Shown: in pieces, positions 50,701-61,600 of the stretch
How the letters are laid out: every line of letters begins with the position of its first letter
How positions within the stretch are numbered: the first letter of the stretch is position 1
The notes under the pieces: model-generated
What the model was told of the DNA's origin: nothing
Databases searched by the model: none
The model's input: the letters and a program-made list of their open reading frames with translations, nothing else
DNA from: Motacilla alba alba
Taxonomy: Eukaryota > Chordata > Aves > Passeriformes > Motacillidae
NCBI RefSeq assembly: GCF_015832195.1
Contig: NC_052018.1
Location: forward strand, 58,093,666-58,157,665
Direction: 5' to 3'
DNA length: 64,000 bases
Program-made: the position numbers and the translations under genes

Positions 50701-52920
50701 AAACAACCAGGATTTAATGGTTTGGTTCATCTGGACAAAGAGATTAGGGCAACAAACGAGGAAGGGAGTTGAGGCATAGCCAGAGGTTATTTTACCAGCC
50801 TTGAACAGAAGAAATGGGGCTGGTGGGCCATATAGCCAAAGCAGGGGTTTCCTGCAGGAGGGAGGGACTGGAATAGTGAAAAAAAAGTTCCACTGTAGTG
50901 GCTATAAGAAGATGAACTTCAATCAGAAAGCTAATCAGTAAACACTAAAATCAGCTCTGAAAGACAAAATGGAAAGACTTATGTATGAGAGGGCACCAGT
51001 CTAAGAAATGAAAAAAATAAGAGAAGGGACAGAAGATGGTTTTGTGGGTTTTGTGGTTCTAGCATTCACATGAATCAAGGGATCAGAACAATGCACATAA
51101 CTGAAAGAATGTTACTTTGTTTTGCAGACCAAAACAACTGTACACAACACCTATTCTCAGTGCTTTTGCAGATCTGCAGTGCCAAAACTCAGAATGAGTG
51201 GATTCCAGAGATAAAATATCCCATGCAAGTTTAATTTTGTCCTTGCTTACTTACATCCAGAAAATGTTTCCCTTTGCCTAACAGATGCACAAAATAGGGG
51301 GATTGAACAGCCTGAAAATTCATGTCACAGTTATTTTAATAGCAATAGATTTTAATAAATATATTACACTAGCTGGCACAAGGTCCCCCTGAGCTAAACA
51401 GTATGCAATATTTTAGAACAAAGTATGAAATAAATAATTTTTAAAACTGAGCTATTCTGTTGGAACCAAGAGGAAAATGAAACCTAAGTTGAAGTGTATG
51501 CAGCAAAGTGGCAATGGAAATCTACAAATAGAAACAATAACAATAACAATAACAAGGCTAAGATTTGATGTTCTTTTACTTTGAGTGCCCAAGTTTACAA
51601 CTCTGTTCTTCTAATGATCTTCTAATTCTTGGAGGAAATTTCTTGGTTTTCTCCATAAGACAGTCCAAAAAATATTATAATATTTCATGCAGAGCAGATG
51701 ATACTGGATCAGGACCCAAGAATGAATACAGGGGTCACTAACCTGCCTCTCTAGGCCCTACCTGAAGGTGTGTAAGGGCTGTGTATAACTTCCGCATGAA
51801 ATTGAATTACTGCCATGAACTCTGACGGGTATTTTTTCACCAAAAGATCAGTATTTAATTAAAATTATGTGCATTAAAATATGGTGCTTTTTCTCCAAGT
51901 CACAATATTGGCAGGTGTGCGTATAACTTCATTTTACTTTTGAGTCTGCTTGGAAGAAGTAAGTGTTTTGTGTATCTAACTTTTGCAAGTTTGTTTCTGT
52001 TTGAAGATTTTGCCTGCTTAATAAGCAGTAAATGATCTCCCCAATATTCTTTACCAGATGCTGTCAGCTTGTGCCCAGAGAAGGTGAGCATCTAAATTAG
52101 GTGCCTGTTAGGAATGGTCTCTGGTTGTCTGCTGAATGGAAAGGGTTTAATTTGCTGTTTAGGACCCACATCTCTCCCCTAGTTAGTTCTGGTGCTAAAA
52201 TGAGATGTGCAAATCAGGAATGAAGTTACATTGTCAAAATAAAGTTCAGCAGTGTGATGTCTTTCAGCTGTCATCTGTTACTGCCTAGAGTCAGTCTTGC
52301 TCATGCTCACCAGAGCAGAGCTGCCATGAGAAGCCTTTAATGATGTGCCTTCCTTTTATCAGATGCAACAGAGGGCCCACATGCTTCACCTCCCAAAATC
52401 AGAGCAAATTCTGCCACAAGTAGGTGGAAGGTGTGTGATTTTATAATTTAAGAAGTAGATCTTTGTAATTTTGGAGAATAAGCTCAAGCTTGAATTCCCA
52501 TTATGTCATGGCGATTGTAATGGTAAGAATGGAGAGACAACAACGGAAAAATATCTTTTAATTGGAACAAAGTTGTCATTATGCCTGTTCCCAAGAACAA
52601 ACTCTATTTGCTCCGTGCCGATAGCCCCTAGCTGCCCTTAGCGATTTGGAAATTTTGAATTCCAAATAAGAGCTTTGATTCGGTTATTTGCCCACTTTAC
52701 ATGTCTTAGACAGAATCAGCAAGAAGTGAATAGGCAAGATTTAACTTTTTCCAACCAAGTAACATACAAATGAAACCATATGACTACAAACAATAGCTCT
52801 TGTGTCCTAGTCCTGCTATTTGTAGGTCCATATATTGTTCCTTTGGCTAGCTGCCAGAACTCATGAAATGCTTTTAGGCAGCTGTGTCCCATTAAAGCCA
52901 CATGTTTCATTACATCAATA
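44725..52920. other. Intergenic sequence with simple repeats
   Basis: It contains a (TTTTA)n tract at 45444-45476 and an (AACAAT)n tract at 51532-51555. No gene, RNA gene or CR1 recognised. Confidence 0.4.
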
Positions 52921-53330
52921 AGGAACCATAGAAGTGCAGAGCTGACAGGGATTTTAGAAGACCGCTTTTTTATCTTCATAGACTGGGAAAGGATCGAGCA
53001 TGCCACCCTAGAAGATATTAAAAACCCTCAGAGGAGCAGATTCCAGAACTCTTTAGACTATTTTGGTATGTCTTTTCTCTGACTGTTAGATAATATCCAG
53101 CCTTAGTATTTTGCATTTTTTTTCTCATGGTGGACACTGTAAGCTGTTGATTAGCATCCTTTTATAGAGCTCTGTTACTTATTGTAAGATCATTGTCATA
53201 TCTGCTCCCAGCCTTCACTTCAGAGAAAAGAAACCCAATTAGCACAGTCTTTTTTTATCTTTTCATCACCTTTTCTGTTTAAATCCTCTAATACTGTTAC
53301 AGTTCTCTAGATCCTGATTTGTTTAATTTT
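52921..53330 (-). repeat. Ancient CR1 LINE relic, - orientation
   Basis: Highly diverged but collinear with the old amniote CR1 3' half reversed: GAACCATAGAAGTGCAGAGC, CAGATTCCAGAACTCTTTAG, AAAAGAAACCCAATTAGCAC and the TTTATCTTTTCATCACC segment. Spacing is kept although identity is low. Confidence 0.6.
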
Positions 53331-53699
53331 TTTCCTTGGGAATGGATAAAATTAATTCTTCATCTGAGGACCCATCAGTGAGCAATATAGCAATCAATAG
53401 CTTCTGTGGATACATGTGATGCATTTGCTGCCTAGTCAAAAATTCTTTCTTTTCTGTTTGTGCATTTGATTATGTTTTTATATTATTTCTATAATGTGAA
53501 ATTAATATAAAACATAGAAATTAAAATCTGGCCCAAACAGAAGAACACATGGGTCTGAGTATTAAAAGAATAATCTTTTTTTTTTAACAGTATTTTTGTT
53601 AAAAACAAATTATGCAGTTGCAAGGAGGACTTTTGTTAGCAGTGTCTCTTAAGTCACAGATTTCTGAGTTTTGTTCATACACTGAGATTAAATGGGGAA

Positions 53700-53900
53700 C
53701 AGTTTAAAAGGTTAAGACTCATCACACTTAAAAGAGATGAATTAGGGGGTGTTTGATAGAAATCTTCTAAGTTATGCATGATGTTAACAGTTCATAATTT
53801 CTTTCAGTACATGAAAGATAACAGAAGCCAGGTTCAAAACAAGAAGATGAGTTTGATTTTAATGCAACAGTCATGCAGCAAGTAAATCTTAAAGTATACT
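53700..53900 (+). repeat. Ancient CR1 LINE relic, + orientation
   Basis: CTCATCACACTTAAAAGAGA, GTGTTTGATAGAAATCTTC and GCCAGGTTCAAAACAAGAAG follow the order of old CR1/L3 copies. It is close to the opposite-strand relic at 52921-53330. Confidence 0.55.
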
Positions 53901-56900
53901 AAGCCTAATTTATATGTGTGCTAGTTTACATATGTTCAAGGACGTGTGAATAAGTTTGCCAAAAATACTATGTACATGGTTAGTAAATGGATAAATCGGT
54001 CAGTAAATGGACAAACTAGATCCGTTCCACAAAATACTCTGAGGGAGAATAGCTGGAGCACAATAAAGTACTCAGAAGTATCATAGGTACTTGTTCCCTG
54101 AGCATCTGCCTCTATTCTGCTCTGAAGATGTGACACTAGAAGAATTGCCTAGTCTGTGCACCTGTCTGCACCAATGGACCAGTTCCAATGGTGTCAAGCT
54201 ACCAGAAGCCAAGGCAGTTTCCTGAGAGCGTTGCCTTTTCACCAGAGTTTGAAAGTTACTTTTTTTTCCCCTGAGAAGAGAAATACTATCTCCCTAGCTC
54301 TGAACATTATTTCTTTAAGGAGGTATTCATGGGGTAATGTGTTTGAGCAATTTATGAGTGGCATAGAATGAAATCAAATATATAAAATACCATTATGATT
54401 TAGCAGAACAGGAAAGAAAATGGACTCTCCTTCATTAATTGTGATTTAAGAAGTTACAGAAAGTGTACACTAAAAATTAGGAGAAACTGAAGAGAATAAA
54501 ACCTAACCATTCTAATCTGTGCAAGCTTTATTCAAATAAAGGACAGCATTTCAAACTTAGGTGTAGCTGTGATATATATATCATACAGGTAAGTTCTAAT
54601 CTGTTCTTCCAAATTTTCTTCGCAAAACATGGATACAATGACAAAGGAAGGGAAGGGGGAAGGAAGGGCAGGAAAATGAAAGATGCTAATTGAGTAAAAA
54701 ATTTTGAGAGACTGAAAACTGAGAAGATGTTACTTTAATATTTCCTTCTTTGCTAGTTAAGATCCTTTATAATCAAGTGGCTATACCTTTGTGTATAAAT
54801 TACTTGTTGAAAAGTAAAACAACATTAAGATAAACTCTAAATGAAGGCTGGGAGTTGAAACAAGCTTCTAAAAAAAGCCCTCACAAAATCCAACCCCTTT
54901 ACCTAACAAATCATGTCTGTCTTGTGCACTAATGGAAGACATCAAATCCTCAGTAAGGTCAATGGCACGCAGCATTACCAAAAAGAGACATCTGTGTTTC
55001 AGACCTTGGAAAACAGATAGCACTTTAAAGCATTTGTCTGCACTCCTTAAGCTCGTTCATGGGCATGGAGGAGTTGCAAACAAACATTCTTTGAAAAAAT
55101 ACAGACAAAGTAATTTTTGTATCAGTGAAAACTCAGAGAGGGCAGTAAATCATTCAGAGGAGCAGTCTTCTTTTCTGTCTAGCATAAAGGACTAACAGAT
55201 TGGGCTTGCCTTACAGCACAAGGTAGAATGCTTGGACAGAATTTGTGGAAAAGAGTTTATTTTTAAATTCAGGATGAAAGGCAGAGCTCAGGATGGCTCT
55301 TCTTCGGCAATCAGATAAGAGGAAGATTGATCTTCATTATATGGAGGTTGTGGAAGCTTTCTAATTTAGAACTCAAGATACTAGAAATAGCAAAGTTGCT
55401 CTTCAGACTTCAGTGCACGTTGTGTTTTAATCTTCCCTGTTTGTTAATCCTCCCAGAATTTTTTGGTTAAGGAGTAATGTAGTACTTTTTTGAACAAAAC
55501 AAAAAGTAAACAGATGAAAAGCTACTTCAGATGACATATTTTTCATAAGTTTGATTGTTTTAAAGTTTTTTTTCTTTTTTTTTTTTGTCTTCCAATGGGG
55601 AATTTTTTTGGTCAATATCTTTATGACAAAAATGGTTCCCCCAAATTATATAATGCCTCCATGTCCCAAAGCCTTGAAGAGAATATTGCCCCATTGTAGA
55701 AGTCCACACAGCATTTTTTCAGTTTGTTGCTACACATTTCAGAAGATCAAATCATTCCCCTCAAATCCTCACAGCTCGTCAGCAGAGAAGTGCTGGAGCT
55801 GTAGAGAAGGCAGCTCAGACCACGAAGTGAAAGCACCTCTTTACTGTCCGCATCTTGATTTAGTAATTCTTGGGCTAGCTAATTCCTGAAAGGGGTCACA
55901 GTAGTATGGATTTTCAGCTGGTCCAAAAGGTATACTCTCACTAAGTATTCCCTTTATACCTCAGTGGCTGGCCCCTCCCTCCTCCCATCCCTCCTCGTGC
56001 CAGGGCACCCTAGCCAGGCACACACTGTCCCCTCTAGATGTAGTATGGGACCCTGTCCTGGTTTTGGCTTCTTTTAATTTTTTCTTTTCCTCCCCTATTG
56101 TTTACTACTGGGAACATTGACAGAGTTCATGGTGAGTCAGTGGTAACCATGGACGAGCTGGCCTGAATTATGTATCAAGTAAAGAGGACTGGAAGGTGAC
56201 TGGAGAATTAAACAGACTTTTTCCAGCAAGAGGTTAGTATGTCAAGAGGTTAGTGCACAGCTCATGGGGTCCAAGGAGGAACATCATCATGCAGTGTTCA
56301 ATTTACTTATGTCCATTGACACAAGGCTTTTTTTAAAGAGGTTTTTTTTTTTTTTAATAGAATTGGAGGGCATTAATGCAATAAAGAAACAAGCATGCTG
56401 TCTCTTCTGTCTTGTGGATATTAAGTAAGACATGTCTTAAAACTTACCTTATTATATTATTATCTAATTCTCTGTTCTTTGCAAATATTAAATGGTCACA
56501 GCAATGTAGCTATAGATAACTTCACTGAATTTGGCATTGTTGCTATCCAGGCCAGCTGGAATTAATTTTTATGATATGATTTTATAAGAAATCTAGTGCT
56601 CCTCTTACTGTCACATGGTAATTCACTTCTTTCACTAATTTGATAATTGTTTTTTTGGAAAGGGCCATGGATTTCTGGCAAGCTTTTTCTTCTATAATTT
56701 AATACTCTTTGATTCACATAAACCTATTGCTAGCCAGTAAATAACTTTTTAGCATTTGTTCCATTTGTTGTTTAAGAATGAAGATAAATTTAGAGGAAGA
56801 TTACCAGAAATACCCTCTTGCATATTTTCTATTTTTTTAAAATGTCATTTACTTATTTTTCTCCTTTCTTCCAGCATCTCCCTAAACACTAATAATTTTT

Positions 56901-57012
56901 TAAAAGATTGGCAGCTCTCCTCTACAAGATAATGCTCAAAATTTGCAATGGGATTCATTGTTTGCACTTATGTACAGATGCACAATTCCACTTACCTCCT
57001 CCTCTCCTGCAG
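53901..57012. other. Intergenic sequence
   Basis: AT-rich unique DNA with T runs near 55566-55587 and 56341-56355. The 87-codon ATG open frame at 54932-55195 is not supported by composition or splice signals. Confidence 0.4.
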
Positions 57013-57237
57013 GCTTTTCTTTCTAATTGCCGAGCCAGAGAACGGAAGCATCTGTAGTGTTGTGGGAAAAAAACGTGGTCCTGTGCTCTTGGGGAAGCTG
57101 AGATCCAGTGTGAGCCTCAGGATGGATCAATGCACCAGTGTCTGCCGTTTAGCTGCCTTGCTGGTAGGGGTCATTATCCCAGGGGTTGTAGCTAAAAGGC
57201 CGGAAGCACACGTAGGAAATCCATGCTGTTCAGATGG
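57013..57237 (+). other. Candidate exon with a signal-peptide-like ATG frame
   Basis: A strong acceptor (TACCTCCTCCTCTCCTGCAG) and a near-consensus donor (CAGATGG|GTGAGT) enclose 225 nt that are GC-richer than the flanks. An ATG at 57122 with A at -3 and G at +4 opens MDQCTSVCRLAALLVGVIIP, followed by GVVAKRPEAHVGNPCC. This is a short basic amino-terminal part, a hydrophobic core and an A-K junction like a signal-peptidase site. The frame reaches the donor with two bases left over. It may be a leader exon of ESR1 with an upstream ORF, or the first coding exon of an unknown small secreted protein. I do not recognise the peptide. Confidence 0.35.
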
Positions 57238-58681
57238 GTGAGTTGAAGAGCAAGCTTGCCCAGGATAGTGGACTCTCTAACCAGGTGCTCAAGTGTGGCT
57301 GATGACAGAAATCATGCAGGGTGGATCGAACATTTTCCATTACAATTTGATGGGATAAAGCCCTGTCTTCAACCACAATTGACCTACATTCCTAGATATT
57401 TTGCACAGGCCTTCAATAATAACCTCTGAAAAGTGATCCAAATATGTTTGATGACCAGCCTTTAAATCCTCTGCAAATGTTGTCCTCTGAGATTTTTACT
57501 TCCCCACCTCTGATTAATAGGTGTGACCAGATCATTGCAAAGTGCCCGGATCACTGCGGAAATTTTATGAGAAATGCCAAGAAGTGCCAAGTGTCTTTTG
57601 CAACTGCTCTGCTGCTAGATTAGCGAGCCAAAGATTGCTTTGGCTGCCTCAAATAGTGCCCTAGGGTATAATCTATCAAGTCTCTATCTCTAAGAGGTGT
57701 TGTTTCATGTTATCCTCAATGAATAATGGATTTGGAAATTCTTTGTCATTATCAGTTATGCAAGCATTGCACTCTGCTTTTTCTCTAGGTTGTTATTTTC
57801 TTCCTAATTATCAATTTTATCATCTGTGATTACATTTGGAAAGCAAGCAAAAGTAAATGTTCTGAAATCTGGCAATAATCCATAAGCTTTCCCCTGAGAT
57901 CTTAACTTTTTTTGCACTTCTCTGCACTTCCATCTTCATGCAATTAATTCTTTCCTCTTTGTTACTATTTTCTAGTGCTCCTGGGAAGAGTGGAAGGAAA
58001 GGGAGGAGTGCAGAACAAGCACCATTTTTTTCTATTTCAGATCATTCCCCTTTCCGCTTAGTCTAAAATCCTGTTGCACTTCTCACAGATGTTTGGCCAT
58101 TAGCTTAAAGTAAACAGAATTCTTTTCATCGCTTTCATTCCTCTTCCTTTTCCTCTTCCTTGTTCCCGTGTCACCCTTACTATTTTTTTTGGCACAGGGG
58201 AGAAAATTCTAATCCTTCCTATTGCTCAGGCCTGGTTTTCAACTTTGCTTGGGGCATCTTCGCTGTATGCCATTCAATGCTGAATCACTAATTAAAATTA
58301 AACCCTTTAAGTAAAATTGAAATTAATAAAAAAAAATTAAATAAATTTAAATTAATTTCCATGTTTATTCAGACTCTTTTATTAGATGGTACTGCACATG
58401 CAGTAAATTTTTAAGCAGCTCATATTTTGTGTTTTCTCCTCACTGAGGGCTTCACATCCATACAGGAGTAAATCCTTGTTCCCAGTGAAATCCAGAAAAG
58501 CTCTCTACTGCTGCCCTTTCTGATCTGTCTTAAATGTTCAGCCTCTGGGATGTTAGCCCAAATGTAACAGCAAACAAGTGCAGAATCCCTGTCTGCACAG
58601 TCCAGGATTTAGAAGACAAAACTTCTGTGTTTGGGCATCAGAGGTTCAAGACATCTGGACTATCTTCCTTGCCAGGAGGGT
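57238..58681. other. Intergenic sequence
   Basis: AT-rich unique DNA with an A/T-only stretch near 58290-58370. Nothing recognised. Confidence 0.4.
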
Positions 58682-59195
58682 AGGATCATAAAATCATTTA
58701 AGTTGGAAAAGACCTTTGAGTCCAATCATTAACCCAGCACCCTCCAGTCCACCACTAAACCACATCCCTTAAGGGCCAGATCTATGTATTTTTAAAATAC
58801 TTCCAGGGATACTGACTCACCACTTCCCTGGGCAGCCTGTTCCAATGCTTCTTTAGTAAAGAAATTTTTCCTAATGTCCAAATTAAACCTACCCTGATTC
58901 AACTTGAGGCCATTTCCTCTTGTCCTGTCACTCGTTACTCAGGAGAACAGACTGATCATGTACCTGGCTACAATCTCCTTTTAGGTAGATGTAGAGGCTT
59001 CACCTCAGGCTCCTTTTCTCCAGGTTGAACAACCCCAGCTCTCACAGCTGCTTCTCATTAGATTTGTGTTCCACATCTTTCACCAGCTCCAGTGCCCTTC
59101 TCAGGACTTGATCCAGCGCCTCAACATCCTTCTGGAAGTGAGGGGCTCAGAACTGGACATGAACTTGAGGTGTGGATGTGAAGAACAGATGTGGA
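58682..59195 (-). repeat. CR1 LINE fragment, - orientation
   Basis: GGATCATAAAATCATTTAAG, GTTGGAAAAGACCTTTGAGT, CCCTGGGCAGCCTGTTCCAA, GAGGCCATTTCCTCTTGTCC and CTTCACCTCAGGCTCCTTTT are CR1 3' half motifs in reverse. The copy is 5' truncated near 59195 and moderately diverged. Confidence 0.9.
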
Positions 59196-61439
59196 GGAGC
59201 TGGAAGGAATATAGGACTTCTGGCAAGTGTCAGACTTGGACAGCATGCCTTGTGGCCAGCTACTTCAGGCTTTTATTGTGATTTACACAATATGGGAACT
59301 TTGTTAATTAAAAAAAGGGCAAAGTCATATGATTTCACTATGTTCCTCTTCTCTTAAAGATGAGCACCTATTCTTCACAAATGCACTGATCAGTTATAAA
59401 GTTTTGCCCAAAAGGTAAAAAAAAGAAGATATGCCCTCCACTCCCAAAAATCCCCCAAACTAAACCCACCAGAAACCCTAGATCATAACTCTTCTGAAAG
59501 AAGAGAGGACTTTTGGATATGTAGCATTGGCAGTCACGTGGAATGACAATTCTGGGGGACAAACACCCAAAGATTGGGAACACGGAAGACTGAGGATTTT
59601 GTTTTAAGGTAAGAAATATGCTTGAAGGAAATGAAAACAGGGCATAAGGACAGAATTACATCACCTAACATTGCTTGCTGAGGTGCACATATCTTGTTCT
59701 TCATTTAGCTCTTTGGCCCCTCTGACATAGAAATACGGCAGCATTGGAGAAAGAGGCTATTACTACTATACTAATTAAGATTACAAAGACTGTATTTCTG
59801 AATTCTGTGTGAGTTAGATCATAAGAATAGGAACCTTACTGATATGTGAAGTAACAGTTTGTCTAGGTAAAGAAGTCAGAACATCTGAGATTATGTCCCA
59901 GTAGCTGCAGCCTGCCTGAACTCTAACAGGTAAGGTCACACAAGGGTTCATTTAACTGTTTCATTTTATTTCATTTTTTTTCTCCTAGCATTTCCTGTAA
60001 GCTTGAGTTTTAGGACTTTCCTACCTTTGAATTAGAATATAGCCACAGATTTCAGTGCAGACCTGCAAGTAAATCCTACCACTTGTCTTGCCAGTACCAG
60101 AGCCCTTCAAAGGCAGAGTGGCTGATACAGCTGCCACAGCCTCCGACAGGGGAGGGAATACCTGATTGGGCCAAGGCTATTGCTGGAGGAAGATCTTGCA
60201 GCTGGTGCTCATCAGGCTCACCTGGCTCTTCTGGCAGCCAAGCAGCAGCAAGGCTGGCTAGTTAGGGCTCTACATCAGCCTGTCTTCTTGCTTTATCCTC
60301 TCTTTTCCTCTCTCTTTCTCTCGCTGAACTTCTGGCTGTGCTCTCAACCATCTTGCAGAGCCCACTTGCCCGTGTTTCTGAGAAGCCTTCAGGCAATCTT
60401 GTGCGGGGTTAGTGGTGATAAACAGGTAACTGAATCGCAGGAAGATTTATGAGAAAGGGCAGCTTTATGGTTCAAGTGAAGTGCCATTAAAGAATTCACT
60501 CTCTCTGACAGAGTCTTGTAAAACTAAGTTTGTCAGTGGTGCTGTTTATTGAGTAAGCTTGCCTGAGTTGGACTTCCTAGGATCAGTTTATCCCTCAGCA
60601 GCCTGGCGGTATGACTGCATGGATAGAAATGCACAACAAACTCTGAGCAAGGTGGCTATTATGTTCATGCAGTGTGAATTAACTTATTAGTATTTAATAA
60701 GCTTAATAGATTGTTTTTTCCCCCTCCAATTCACCTTTATTTCAGAGAACTCCAAATAGAGAACAAGATTTTTTTTTCATTTTCCATCAGCAGTAATCTC
60801 TTGGGGTACAAGATTCAAGGAATGTTCTTGGCTTGTGTGTTAAAGAAGCATTCATTTCTTCATGCAAGTTAAAGAATGCCAGTCCCACAAATTTAGAAAT
60901 CAGTTTGCATGTCCTTGTAAATTTGTCAGTATGTTCCTTTTTATTTGTTTGAAGTCTCAAAATAATTGTTCTTTGATATTTTAGGGAATCTGAAAACAAG
61001 AAGGTGGTAACATTTTTGTCCTTTTTTTTTTTTAAAAAAAAAGTTATGCTAGAAACTAAAAGCAGTAATTTTCTTATATCCTGTTTTATAAACAGAGGCA
61101 TGCCAGATTTTTTCTTCATTTTTAATAAAAAAGTTTTAAATATGTATTTAAATATAGAGTGCTTTTAAGGATGAATTTGCTGATAGTTTCTGCCAAAGTG
61201 TTCTGCAAAGGAGGATTTAGAACAGGACAGAAGATCCTTGTTTTTATTAATCTTTCTGGTTTCTCTGTTCAATTTAGGCTTTTTGTAGATTTTTCTCAAG
61301 AGTGTGTTTACTGAAAATACAGCATCTTAAGCTGGAGCTAAGAGGGGAGTAGTTAGGTTCCTGTGACTTGAATAACCTTTCCCAGAAACATACATGTATT
61401 CTGGTTTCTGGAAGCTGCATCTGGCTCGGGAAGCCACCT
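59196..61439. other. Intergenic sequence
   Basis: Unique DNA. The segment 60359-60425 has a strong pyrimidine tract and TTGCAG before it and AACAG|GTAACT after it, so it is a weak exon candidate. A T/A run pair lies at about 61022-61041. Confidence 0.4.
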
Positions 61440-61600
61440 CCACAGATGGGAATAGCTGGAGATGGCTAAGTATGGGGGGAATTGCCATGGACGCCTACCT
61501 GCTCCTCTAAGACACTTGCATATAGCTGGTGTTGGAAACTTGCTACTGGGCCATTGTCTGACCCAGCATGGCCTTCCCTATCTACTGCCTGATGGCCTGG
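61440..61600 (+). repeat. Ancient CR1 3' end relic, + orientation
   Basis: CTACTGGGCCATTGTCTGAC followed by CCAGCATGGCCTTCCCTAT matches the conserved 3' end of old reptilian CR1 copies, where the order is CTGGGC, GGTCTGA, CCAGTATGGCC. The upstream part is too diverged to delimit well. Confidence 0.5.

Noticed and set aside
54932..55195. 87-codon ATG open frame on the + strand
   Set aside because: No promoter, splice or composition support. A frame of this length is expected by chance in 28 kb of intergenic DNA.
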